Shown piece after piece: positions 42,875 through 49,225 of a stretch of 64,000 bases of DNA (positions are counted from its first letter, which is position 1; the number at the start of each line of letters is the position of its first letter). This DNA comes from Chitinophaga hostae (lineage in GTDB: Bacteria > Bacteroidota > Bacteroidia > Chitinophagales > Chitinophagaceae): the NCBI RefSeq assembly GCF_018224885.1, contig NZ_JAGTXB010000004.1, positions 62,001-126,000 of the forward strand, read 5' to 3'. The position numbers and the translations under genes were made by a program. The notes below the pieces were generated by a model that had not been told where the DNA came from, did not search any database, and saw only the letters and a list, made by a program, of their open reading frames with translations.

Positions 42875-44089
42875 ATGAAAGGAACAGTTATTTTCTTCTC
42901 AACCTCAAAAGGATTCGGAAAAATCACCACAACTGAAAATCCCAAGCAAGAGGTCTTTGTACATTTTTCGCAAATTCAAGATGAGGCTAAGATTTTGATT
43001 GAAAACGAGGAAGTTGAATTTGATCTTGAAAGTACTACCAAGGGGCTTTCAGCAAAGAACTTGAAGAGATTGTCAGACAGATATGTAGGTGTCATCGATC
43101 AATTTGACATGGGATACGGATTTATTCGAACCAATATTAATGACGAGAAATATTTTATTCACCATTCAGAGGTGATCGGAACAGGGTTTAAGAAAATTGA
43201 AATTGGTTACGAGGTTGAGTTTACACCGAGTATTTCTGAGAAGGGATTACAGGCAAAAAACATTGTCCTTCGTGATACAAGATCTTCTTTGGAAAAATTT
43301 GCTACTTTTTCAGATTGGGATACGGCAATTTCTGACTTGGCAACAGTGCACGCGCAGAGAGAAGATGGGAGCTGGGATTATATAAATAAGAAGACCGGCA
43401 AATATCCAGTTCTTGAAAGCTATATAACTTATACTTTTTTAAGATTGCAAAAGGAGAACAAAATAAAATATGCGTCAAGGATAGAGAATGGTAAAGAACT
43501 TAAATTTGCCTGCTTTAATACCGGATTGGCAACATCTAAGCAAGAGGATGTATTCGCATATTTTGAGCATAAAGATAATTCACCAAATTATAGACAGAAT
43601 GAAGGTTATCTGAAACAGCCTGTTTGGATTTTTAAAGCATTTGATCGCGAAAGTAATAGGATAATGAATCACTTTGCTGAAAAACCAGAGCTAACTAATT
43701 ACTTTCAAAATGCTGCGGAGCTAATCTATGAATCATCTAAGAGATTGATTCCTGATTATGAGCACATTTTGGATGATAGAGAGAAGCGATTCTCCAAAGA
43801 GTTTAGAGAATTAAGTAAGCCGCAGCAAGTTGAAAGAGTTAAAAGCGCGATTGAATCGGCATTAACCAGAATCAAGAGAAATTATAAAACTGCAATTCCG
43901 CAATTTTATGGTGACTCTATTCAGCTATTGCTTCCTCTTTGTATCACTACGGCTGAAATGGCAGATGTGGCATTAGTAGTTGCAAAAGAGGGCGAGGTTT
44001 ATAGGGCAAATACTGTTCTCCCCTTGGATTGGGCATATAACAATGCAAGGCTATTAGCTAAACCAGACAGAGAATGGTTAAATCCATGA
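42875..44089 (+). CDS. Double cold-shock-domain protein with DUF3825-like C-terminus
   Basis: A 404-residue soluble protein. Two OB-fold cold-shock-like domains are in tandem: residues 1-62 (GTVIFFSTSKGFGKI, VFVHFSQI) and 65-130 (GVIDQFDMGYGFIRTN, YFIHHSEV), each with RNP-like aromatic motifs for single-stranded RNA binding. The C-terminal 250 residues (from WDTAISDLATVHAQREDGSWDY to LPLDWAYNNARLL) resemble DUF3825, which is often attached to nucleic-acid-binding domains. The ending LLPLCI...ADVALVV..EG.VYRANTVLPLDWAYNNARLL is well ordered and may be enzymatic, but no catalytic residues are established. First cargo gene of island 2. An RNA-targeting conflict role is inference. Confidence 0.7.
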   Translation: MKGTVIFFSTSKGFGKITTTENPKQEVFVHFSQIQDEAKILIENEEVEFDLESTTKGLSAKNLKRLSDRYVGVIDQFDMGYGFIRTNINDEKYFIHHSEVIGTGFKKIEIGYEVEFTPSISEKGLQAKNIVLRDTRSSLEKFATFSDWDTAISDLATVHAQREDGSWDYINKKTGKYPVLESYITYTFLRLQKENKIKYASRIENGKELKFACFNTGLATSKQEDVFAYFEHKDNSPNYRQNEGYLKQPVWIFKAFDRESNRIMNHFAEKPELTNYFQNAAELIYESSKRLIPDYEHILDDREKRFSKEFRELSKPQQVERVKSAIESALTRIKRNYKTAIPQFYGDSIQLLLPLCITTAEMADVALVVAKEGEVYRANTVLPLDWAYNNARLLAKPDREWLNP

Positions 44090-44258
44090 GTGTCTGTTTT
44101 GAGGATTGTATTGCGTCATTGCTCTCTAATAGAGCGGACATTCGTGTGTAGTAGTTTTTAGGTATTAAATCAGGGCAATAATTTTCGAGAGTTAACAGAC
44201 CTCGTTGGCTAAAATTGAAGATTTTGGTAACTTCCGGTATACTAAAACAATTCCTAAG

Positions 44259-44535
44259 GGAAAATTTGTTATCACCAAGAGTACTAACGGGGAACACCGT
44301 TTTAAATTGAAAGCTGGTAATGGAGAAGTTATCTTAGTAAGTGAAGGTTACACCTCCAGGTCATGATGAACGTTTTGAGAAGAAAACCTCAACGAATGGG
44401 AAGCATTTTTTTAATTTGAAAGCAACCAATGGACAAATCATTGACACCTGTGAGATGTACGAAAGTACGTTCGGTTGTGACAATGGTATTGCTTCTGTTA
44501 AAACAAATGCTCCCAAAGCTACTGTAGAGGACTGA
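44259..44535 (+). pseudogene. Broken tandem YegP/DUF1508-type gene
   Basis: The first repeat (GKFVITKSTNGEHRFKLKAGNGEVILVSEGYTS) is in one frame and stops at TGA 44364-44366. The second (HDERFEKKTSTNGKHFFNLKATNGQIIDTCEMYES... to NAPKATVED) continues in the +1 frame to 44535. Compared with intact tandem YegP proteins, the end of repeat one (about 15 residues, usually ...NGIESVKKN...) is deleted and shifted. No ATG precedes GKFVIT. YegP-type proteins are small stress-related proteins of unclear function. A terminator at 44559-44592 remains. Confidence 0.8.
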
Positions 44536-44558
44536 GCAACTTAATTTTATGTTTAAAA

Positions 44559-44592
44559 CGGTTAGCGTTCTCTAAATAGAGAAGGTTAACCG
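44559..44592 (+). terminator. Terminator after the broken YegP-type gene
   Basis: CGGTTAGCGTTCTCT (44559-44573) pairs with AGAGAAGGTTAACCG (44578-44592) with two mismatches around AAAT, then ATTTTACTTT. Confidence 0.7.
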
Positions 44593-44609
44593 ATTTTACT
44601 TTATAGCTT

Positions 44610-44825
44610 TCAATAAGCTAAGAATTTAGAAATGGTCTCCTCTTGTAGCCCAGTATATCCGCAAAATTCTGCCACCGTTATAAAATCTCCCTTTTTCTTC
44701 CCGGTTGCAATTCGGATTTGCTGCAGCATTTTTCTGGCTGTACGTTCACTTCTTCCTGTAATATTTCTGATGTCCTTTGCATAAATCACTATGCGATGAG
44801 GTATTAATCTGTCCGAATTCGGCAT
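44610..44825 (-). CDS. Small HTH-like protein typical of Bacteroidota islands
   Basis: A 71-residue basic protein (MPNSDRLIPHRIVIYAKDIRNITGRSERTARKML...) with two helical segments resembling a helix-turn-helix (DIRNITGRSERTARKMLQQIR) and a second putative recognition unit (VAEFCGYTGLQEETISKFL). Short proteins of this pattern are frequent in mobile regions of Bacteroidota, but no function is established. It is divergent from the following two-gene cassette with 143 bases between them and could control it. Confidence 0.6.
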   Translation of the reverse strand: MPNSDRLIPHRIVIYAKDIRNITGRSERTARKMLQQIRIATGKKKGDFITVAEFCGYTGLQEETISKFLAY

Positions 44826-44919
44826 ATTCGGAATGGAAATTTTTTTGGGTTAAAATGCCGGCTTAGGTTTGGTGTGGTTATATGCAATTTACTGCATCCT
44901 GCGCAGATGTGAGCTATAC

Positions 44920-44947
44920 GGGCTTGGCTATGTGAAAGCCCTTTTTT
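44920..44947 (+). terminator. Terminator-like hairpin directly before the 258-residue gene
   Basis: GGGCTT (44920-44925) pairs with AAGCCC (44936-44941), followed by six T (44942-44947). The T-run ends 22 bases before ATG 44969, so it either insulates the cassette from upstream transcription or acts as an attenuator in its leader. Confidence 0.65.
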
Positions 44948-44968
44948 GTTATCCTAAATTGTTTTTTT

Positions 44969-45745
44969 ATGGCAAGACAAAGCGGAATCCTCCCCCTGAA
45001 AGGTACCATAGGCAACATCACCTTTTACAAAACAAAGGCCGGACACTTGGCGCGCGAGAAGGGCGGTATTGATGCTAACCGTATCGCTACAGATCCGGCG
45101 TTTGTCCGCACCCGTGAGAATGGAGCGGAGTTTGGCCGGGCTGGTAAAGCCGGTAAACTCCTACGCACAGCATTTCGCGCCATGTTACTAAACATTGGCG
45201 ACAGCTACATGACTTCCCGCCTGACCCGTGAAATGGTAAAGGTAATTCAGGCGGATGCCACCAATGTTAGAGGAAAGCGTAACGCCATTGATGGCGAAGC
45301 GGAGCTGCTGAAAGGCTTCGAATTCAATATCAATGGGCGCTTAGGCGGCACGTTGTACGCTCCGTTTACAACTGCCATTGATCGCGCTGCAGGTGCGCTT
45401 AAAGTCGATATTCCGGCTTTCCTCCCGATTAATATGCTGGCCAGCCCTGCTGGTGCTACGCATTTTAAAATTCAGGCAGCTGGGGCTGAAATTGATTTTG
45501 AGGCTGAAACCTTCGTTAATGGTAACACTGCAAGTGCAGAACTGGCCATCGATGCCACGGCAACCGCTGTGATGAATCTGGCTGTCAATGTAACAGCAAA
45601 TAGCACAAAACCGCTGTTTCTTGCTCTGGGTGTAGAATTTTATCAGCAGGTCAATGGGGCGCTGTATAGCCTTAAAAATGGGGCTTATAATGCCTTGGCG
45701 TTGGTGAATATTTCCGGAATGCCGGCGACACCTGGCGGCGTGTAA
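44969..45745 (+). CDS. Unrecognised 258-residue protein, Ala/Gly-rich with beta-rich C-terminal half
   Basis: The protein starts MARQSGILPLKGTIGNITFYKTK with a basic, Gly-rich N-terminal region (REKGGID...RTRENGAEFGRAGKAGKLLRTAFRAML) and has a beta-rich second half from about residue 105 (LLKGFEFNINGRLGGTLYAPF...). It contains no Cys or Trp, no signal peptide and no membrane helix. The composition recalls structural (virion-like or surface-array) proteins rather than enzymes. It is followed by a holin-sized membrane protein and a terminator, and preceded by one, so the two genes form a closed unit. I believe relatives exist in other Bacteroidota islands, but I cannot name a family or function. 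Confidence 0.6.
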   Translation: MARQSGILPLKGTIGNITFYKTKAGHLAREKGGIDANRIATDPAFVRTRENGAEFGRAGKAGKLLRTAFRAMLLNIGDSYMTSRLTREMVKVIQADATNVRGKRNAIDGEAELLKGFEFNINGRLGGTLYAPFTTAIDRAAGALKVDIPAFLPINMLASPAGATHFKIQAAGAEIDFEAETFVNGNTASAELAIDATATAVMNLAVNVTANSTKPLFLALGVEFYQQVNGALYSLKNGAYNALALVNISGMPATPGGV

Positions 45746-45794
45746 TGGTACTTGGCCCGTCATGGCCTGATCTCTTAACTTCTAAAAAGCGTAT

Positions 45795-46004
45795 ATGAAA
45801 CTTATACAACGTCTCTCTGCGTCAACACCACCTTTTTTTAGTAAGGTGCGCAACATAGGTTTGATCCTGACCGCGATAAGTGGCGCTCTAATGGGGATTC
45901 CGGCTATTCCTGTCATCATTATCAAAGTAGCCGGTTACCTGGCTGTCGCCGGCACCGTTATGAGTGGAGTGAGTCAGGCAGCAGTTCAAAAAGAAGGCAG
46001 TTAG
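45795..46004 (+). CDS. Small two-helix membrane protein, holin-sized
   Basis: A 69-residue protein with a polar N-terminus (MKLIQRLSASTPPFFSKVRN) and two hydrophobic segments (about 21-38 and 41-60: IGLILTAISGALMGIPAI, VIIIKVAGYLAVAGTVMSGV) with a charged tail. Size and topology are holin-like, but there is no sequence signature. It follows the 258-residue gene by 49 bases and is ended by the terminator at 46065. Confidence 0.6.
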   Translation: MKLIQRLSASTPPFFSKVRNIGLILTAISGALMGIPAIPVIIIKVAGYLAVAGTVMSGVSQAAVQKEGS

Positions 46005-46064
46005 TCTGCTGTTAAATAGTTTCCGGCCAAAGGTGTGGTTACCTTACGGATTGTTTGGTGTAAA

Positions 46065-46094
46065 GGCTCTCGCTACTCGCGGGAGCCTTTTTTT
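46065..46094 (+). terminator. Terminator of the two-gene cassette
   Basis: GGCTCTCGC (46065-46073) pairs with GCGGGAGCC (46079-46087, one G-T pair), then seven T. It lies between the cassette and the convergent XRE regulator gene. Confidence 0.92.
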
Positions 46095-46431
46095 ATCCAA
46101 TCAGGGATTGCAATTTTGATTTTGTTAGAAAGGCTTCAACAACTGCCAACACGTGTACTTTGTCTTCCGGTAATAACTGGTCAAAATGCTGCAATTGACT
46201 TGCTTCCTCGTCAGTTATTGGCCCCTTCTCTGTAGCAATTCCATTAACCAGGTAGTCAATGGATACGTTCAACGCTTTCGCTATTTTGGCCGCCACGTCG
46301 ATTGATGGCGTTATAAAATCTCTCTCATACTTGCTTACAATATTTCCACTGGTACCGATTAAAGCCCCCAGTTCTGACTGATTAATACTTTTCTGTTTAC
46401 GCATTATTGTTACGCGCTGTCCGAATGTCAT
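46093..46431 (-). CDS. XRE-family transcriptional regulator
   Basis: A 112-residue regulator with an N-terminal Cro/C1-type HTH (RVTIMRKQKSINQSELGALIGTSGNIVSKYERDFITPSIDVAAKIAKALNVS, about 6-60) and a short helical tail that may dimerise. It is divergent from the SymE-like gene; the intergenic region carries an extended inverted repeat (46605-46634) that is a plausible operator. It probably represses that gene and itself. Confidence 0.9.
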   Translation of the reverse strand: MTFGQRVTIMRKQKSINQSELGALIGTSGNIVSKYERDFITPSIDVAAKIAKALNVSIDYLVNGIATEKGPITDEEASQLQHFDQLLPEDKVHVLAVVEAFLTKSKLQSLIG

Positions 46432-46604
46432 ATTTTCTTTTTTTTATTGGGTTAATTCAAATCAATTGAAGTAAAATCTTAAACTAACCTAAATCTATGA
46501 AGAAGCCGGAATATTACAATTACATTATAACTAATAATAATACCAATATTGTACTGATAGGTAAAAAATCGTGCAAACAAATGACAGTATTTAGACTTAA
46601 ATGT

Positions 46605-46634
46605 ACAAAAAAGTATCTTTAATACTTGTTTTGT
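46605..46634. promoter_or_regulatory. Extended inverted repeat upstream of the SymE-like gene
   Basis: ACAAAA-AAGTAT-CTTTA-ATACTT-G-TTTTGT: two nested inverted pairs. The inner TATCTTTA resembles the minus-7 promoter element, so a bound regulator (the divergent XRE protein is the candidate) would block it. Confidence 0.6.
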
Positions 46635-46678
46635 GTTGTAATTATCAGTACATTTATGTATTAATAATTACAAATCAT

Positions 46679-46945
46679 ATGGAAAACCAACACAAAACAA
46701 GACACTTAACAGTAAACTACATTCATCAGGAACGAACTTATGATTCGAAACTGATTTCTTGTATTTCTCTGGCTGGCGTTTGGCTGGAAAATGCTGGCTT
46801 TATCGTTGGCGACAAAGTGACTGTGCAGGTAGAGAGTAACCGCATAGTAATAAGCAAGCTAAAACAAGAAAATCCTGTGCATCAACCAGAAGCACGAAAA
46901 GGAAAAGCTGCAATGCGAGAAATAGCACGGCAATACAGCGAGTAA
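46679..46945 (+). CDS. SymE-like toxin candidate (AbrB-fold)
   Basis: ATG 46679 (MENQHKTRHLTVNYIHQER...) gives 88 residues; an upstream in-frame start at 46601 would overlap the operator-like repeat. The core LISLxGxWLExAGFxxGDKVxVQVExNRIVI of SymE-type proteins is seen as LISCISLAGVWLENAGFIVGD and VTVQVESNRIVI. SymE in E. coli is an SOS-induced toxin of an AbrB-like fold controlled by an antisense RNA. No antisense RNA can be confirmed here, though the divergent XRE gene may control it. Related small proteins without toxicity are also known. Confidence 0.75.
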   Translation: MENQHKTRHLTVNYIHQERTYDSKLISCISLAGVWLENAGFIVGDKVTVQVESNRIVISKLKQENPVHQPEARKGKAAMREIARQYSE

Positions 46946-46962
46946 TTAGTCTCCCTCTTTTA

Positions 46963-46971
46963 TTGTTAACC
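46963..46971 (+). repeat. TTGTTAACC, copy 1 of 3
   Basis: A 9-base word that recurs at 47033-47041 and 47433-47441, each time just after one gene and before the next in this small cluster. A shared processing or regulatory site is possible. Confidence 0.4.
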
Positions 46972-46974
46972 CTG

Positions 46975-47036
46975 ACAACCGGACGCCTGCGGGCGGGCCG
47001 CATCTGTGATCTTTCCGCCCGCGGGGATCGGGTTGT
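46975..47036 (+). ncRNA. Nested hairpin in the symE-like 3' region
   Basis: An outer stem ACAACC (46975-46980) with GGTTGT (47031-47036) encloses a perfect inner stem GCGGGCGG (46989-46996) with CCGCCCGC (47015-47022). It is far more GC-rich than its surroundings and is bordered by two TTGTTAACC copies. It may be an RNA element, a terminator without T-run, or a protein-binding site. Confidence 0.5.
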
Positions 47037-47041
47037 TAACC
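47033..47041 (+). repeat. TTGTTAACC, copy 2 of 3
   Basis: Overlaps the 3' arm of the nested hairpin and lies 13 bases before ATG 47055. Confidence 0.4.
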
Positions 47042-47054
47042 AAACCATGTTTTA

Positions 47055-47417
47055 ATGAGAAAATTCCGCACCAACGAACAAAAGATGTTCGCTAAAAACC
47101 TTGCAAAATTATTTCCTCCGGCACCTTTATCAGATAATGAACTGCATGATACCTATACCAGGCTATGCAATTTTCCATTATACATTAAAGAACATCTACG
47201 CCGGGAACTGGGCTGGACAGAATCCCAATTTTCACAACTAGTACTGCCTAACCTCGGCGGCAGGAATATGGCGCCAACTGAAGAAGAAATGCAGAAGGCC
47301 CGTATAATTATAAAGACGCAGTTGTCCTACCTGCTGCGATACCTGGACATTTCCCCTAGCCTTGTACATGCACTGAATAATGACAGTAGCACTGAAGTAC
47401 AGGCATTCAATCACTAA
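47055..47417 (+). CDS. Unrecognised 120-residue helical protein
   Basis: A basic, helix-rich protein (MRKFRTNEQKMFAKNLAKLFPPAPLSDNELHDTYTRLCNF...) with a central Leu-rich helix (LSYLLRYLDIS). No signal peptide, membrane helix or known motif is seen. It lies between the SymE-like gene and the PIN toxin gene, on the same strand, so it may be part of a conflict cluster. Function unknown. Confidence 0.55.
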   Translation: MRKFRTNEQKMFAKNLAKLFPPAPLSDNELHDTYTRLCNFPLYIKEHLRRELGWTESQFSQLVLPNLGGRNMAPTEEEMQKARIIIKTQLSYLLRYLDISPSLVHALNNDSSTEVQAFNH

Positions 47418-47432
47418 GTACCTCCTGCTTAG

Positions 47433-47441
47433 TTGTTAACC
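47433..47441 (+). repeat. TTGTTAACC, copy 3 of 3
   Basis: Lies 28 bases before the PIN gene start, in the same relative position as the other copies. Confidence 0.4.
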
Positions 47442-47469
47442 CCTTCCTTTCATTTTTTAATTGTTATTC

Positions 47470-47940
47470 ATGTTGAATGTTTATACTGACACCTCCGTGA
47501 TTGGAGGCTGTTTCGATATTGAATTCAAAGAATTCAGCAACGCATTATTTGAAGAGTTTAAAAGTGGAATAAAGCATCTGGTTATATCAGATCTGGTAAT
47601 ACTGGAACTGAAACAGGCCCGCGAGGAAGTGACCTTGAAACTGGATGAAGTACCAGACAGATTTAAAGCAGAACACAAAAACACGCCAGAAGCCGTAGAA
47701 TTGGCAGAGGCATATATTTCGGGTGGGGCCCTAAGTAATAAAAGTTTCAATGATGCCCTACATATTGCCATTGCCACACTAAGCAAAGCGGAAGTTTTGG
47801 CCAGTTGGAATTTTAAGCATATTGTTAACTTAAATCGTATAAAATTGTATAATTCCATTAACTTACAAATGGGTTATCCAATTATTGAAATCAGAACACC
47901 AAGAGAAATTTTAAAGCCTAACGACCATGAAAAAAGCTAA
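47470..47940 (+). CDS. PIN-domain toxin (RNase)
   Basis: ATG 47470 (MLNVYTDTSVIGGCFD...) is preferred over a TTG nine bases upstream. The 156-residue protein has the PIN layout: first acidic residue in YTDTSVI, Glu in ISDLVILEL, and the third in FNDALHIAIA, with ASWNFKHIVN corresponding to the final ASWNxxH motif. VapC-type PIN toxins cut RNA. The 3' end overlaps by 14 bases the start of a 53-codon gene encoding a likely antitoxin, giving a toxin-first order. Confidence 0.87.
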   Translation: MLNVYTDTSVIGGCFDIEFKEFSNALFEEFKSGIKHLVISDLVILELKQAREEVTLKLDEVPDRFKAEHKNTPEAVELAEAYISGGALSNKSFNDALHIAIATLSKAEVLASWNFKHIVNLNRIKLYNSINLQMGYPIIEIRTPREILKPNDHEKS

Positions 47941-48088
47941 AAAATATGATGCGGTTGCTGAGGTCCGTAAGATTCGGGAAAAGTTGAGCGTTAAATATTG
48001 GAAACACCCTGAACTACTATTTCGTGACCTGAAGGCTGCAAGTGACAGCTACCACAGTGAGGCACAAGCCCGTGCTGCTCACGGATAA
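47927..48088 (+). CDS. Antitoxin of the PIN toxin (53 residues)
   Basis: A short gene (MKKAKKYDAVAEVRKIREKLSVKYWKHPELLFRDLKAASDSYHSEA...) that starts inside the PIN gene; the overlap (47927-47940) couples their translation. The pattern AVxxVRxIREKLSxxYWxxPExLxxDL is one I associate with short antitoxins paired with PIN toxins in Bacteroidota. Its N-terminus is basic and may contact DNA, and its helical body would mask the toxin. It is short enough to be missed by many gene finders. Confidence 0.8.
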   Translation: MKKAKKYDAVAEVRKIREKLSVKYWKHPELLFRDLKAASDSYHSEAQARAAHG

Positions 48089-48150
48089 AATCCTTTATAG
48101 GCATACTACAGCCTAATAATTAGCTAATCATTTTTATAACATTGTTGTCG

Positions 48151-48185
48151 GCGTTATCTGCCTGTTTTATCCAGGCGGATAACGC
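48151..48185 (+). terminator. Hairpin after the PIN toxin-antitoxin genes
   Basis: GCGTTATCTGCCTG (48151-48164) pairs with CAGGCGGATAACGC (48172-48185) with one G-T pair. No T-run follows; it probably ends the toxin-antitoxin transcript. Confidence 0.6.
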
Positions 48186-48300
48186 ATTGACTATTATTTG
48201 GTGGGACTGTCGCCGGGAGGCAACCAGCTACCAGGAGGCGGCCAGTTATAGGGCTATCGGTCAGAACAAGTAAAAATTATCGTTGGATCAAACGTGCTAA

Positions 48301-48416
48301 CGTCCGGGAGAACAGATGATGGGGTACTGCTGCCGGGCCCGTGTTCTTCCGTTGGTCAAAGTGATATCGTTGAAACTATGTTATACAGCTGACCCCATCA
48401 TCTGTTCTCACGGACG
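48301..48416. repeat. 25-bp inverted repeat with 66-base loop
   Basis: The arm at 48301-48325 (CGTCCGGGAGAACAGATGAT plus GGGGT) is complementary to 48392-48416 with one mismatch. The loop is non-coding. It could be a small RNA hairpin, a miniature mobile element or a recombination site. Confidence 0.75.
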
Positions 48417-48540
48417 ACGCGCGATAGTACAATGTCGATCAGAGTACAAATGCTGGTGTTCGCGCGCCTGATTCTCCCGTTGGTCGCTTAATCAGGGTAC
48501 TGTCGATCAGTGCTATAATCTCCCGCTTAATCGGAGTTCT

Positions 48541-48723
48541 GCCGCCCCCACCGCCCTTCCACCCCCGGCCGCTGCGGCGGCAGCCAGAGCGCAGGCCCTG
48601 GAGCGCAGCGGAAGGGCCAAGCGAGGGCGAGCCGCAGCAGGCCGCGCCTTCGACCTCTGTCTCGCCGGGAGCGCCAGCGGACGGCAAATCAAAAATGGAA
48701 GGCCCGGGGGTGGCGGGCGGCGG
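48541..48723. ncRNA. GC-rich long-range stem unit 1 with 38-bp repeat copy 1
   Basis: CCACCCCCGGCC (48559-48570) pairs with GGCCCGGGGGTGG (48701-48713, one bulge), and flanking CG-rich arms extend it. The loop holds repeat copy 1 at 48591-48628, which matches 48847-48884 at 35 of 38 bases. Confidence 0.5.
48591..48628 (+). repeat. 38-bp direct repeat, copy 1
   Basis: Begins GCAGGCCCTGG and ends CCAAGCGAGGGC; copy 2 starts 256 bp downstream and differs at three positions. Confidence 0.85.
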
Positions 48724-48822
48724 ACAAAATGGGCAGCGGAGGGATAGCGGGCATAAAAGCGACCAATTGTAAAAACAGCCCTTAGCTAGACCGGGAGCTG
48801 CCCGAACGGAGGCGGAAGGAGC

Positions 48823-48900
48823 GCAAAAAGGGTGACAGGGCCGAGTGCAGCCCCTGAAGCGCAGCGGAAGGGGCAAGCGAGGGCCTGGCGCCCTTTTTGC
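48823..48900. ncRNA. GC-rich long-range stem unit 2 with 38-bp repeat copy 2
   Basis: GCAAAAAGGGTGACAGGGC (48823-48841) pairs with 48882-48900 at 16 of 19 positions plus one G-T pair. The loop is almost exactly repeat copy 2, so the same sequence is presented in a loop twice. Confidence 0.55.
48847..48884 (+). repeat. 38-bp direct repeat, copy 2
   Basis: Begins GCAGCCCCTGA and ends GGCAAGCGAGGGC; 35 of 38 bases match copy 1. Confidence 0.85.
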
Positions 48901-49136
48901 CGACTGACGACGGAGTGAGACCTTTAAACCCGCTTGGATCTTTGCTTCGATCAGCTAATCTCAAAACCGCTTTGGTACAGGCATTTTTTGGCTGACAGTA
49001 ATAATACAGTTGAAGAGTGCGACGCAAGGCTGTTTAATAGAAGTTCTGTCGCTGGGGCCAAAATTATCAGGGGTAGGAAAATTCGCTCAGATCTATAAGG
49101 GAAAATGATTATAATAATTTCTTTAAACAGCTCCGG

Positions 49137-49167
49137 ACATTTCTGTGGCTACCTGCCACAGAAATGT
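49137..49167 (-). terminator. Perfect hairpin downstream of the DUF262 genes
   Basis: ACATTTCTGTGGC (49137-49149) pairs exactly with GCCACAGAAATGT (49155-49167) around TACCT. It lies 59 bases beyond the stop of the DUF262 operon on the minus strand and is the likely end of that transcript. Confidence 0.7.
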
Positions 49168-49225
49168 AATATCCCGACTCAACGTCTGCGCAACCTGTCG
49201 ACCAGTATAGATCTTCATCGCATAA

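Larger units (their letters stand above)
48089..49225. other. 1.1-kb structured, GC-rich non-coding block
   Basis: No credible gene lies here. The open frames on the minus strand are low-complexity Gly/Arg/Pro readings of GC-rich DNA. The block contains a chain of strong secondary structures: a hairpin (48151-48185), a 25-bp inverted repeat (48301-48416), two GC-rich units each with a 38-bp direct repeat inside a long stem (48541-48723 and 48823-48900) and a perfect hairpin (49137-49167). It may be an RNA-rich region, a transfer or replication origin, or a remnant of another element. Confidence 0.6.

Noticed and set aside
48439-49027. Two open frames on the minus strand in the GC-rich block (145 and 81 codons)
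   Set aside because: Their translations are low-complexity Pro/Arg/Gly/Ser, read through the 38-bp repeats and stems, and have no start context or family likeness. The open frames result from high GC.
48089-49225. Diversity-generating retroelement or group II intron
   Set aside because: The region has repeats and stems, but no reverse transcriptase is encoded anywhere in the window and no intron domain V-like element was recognised.
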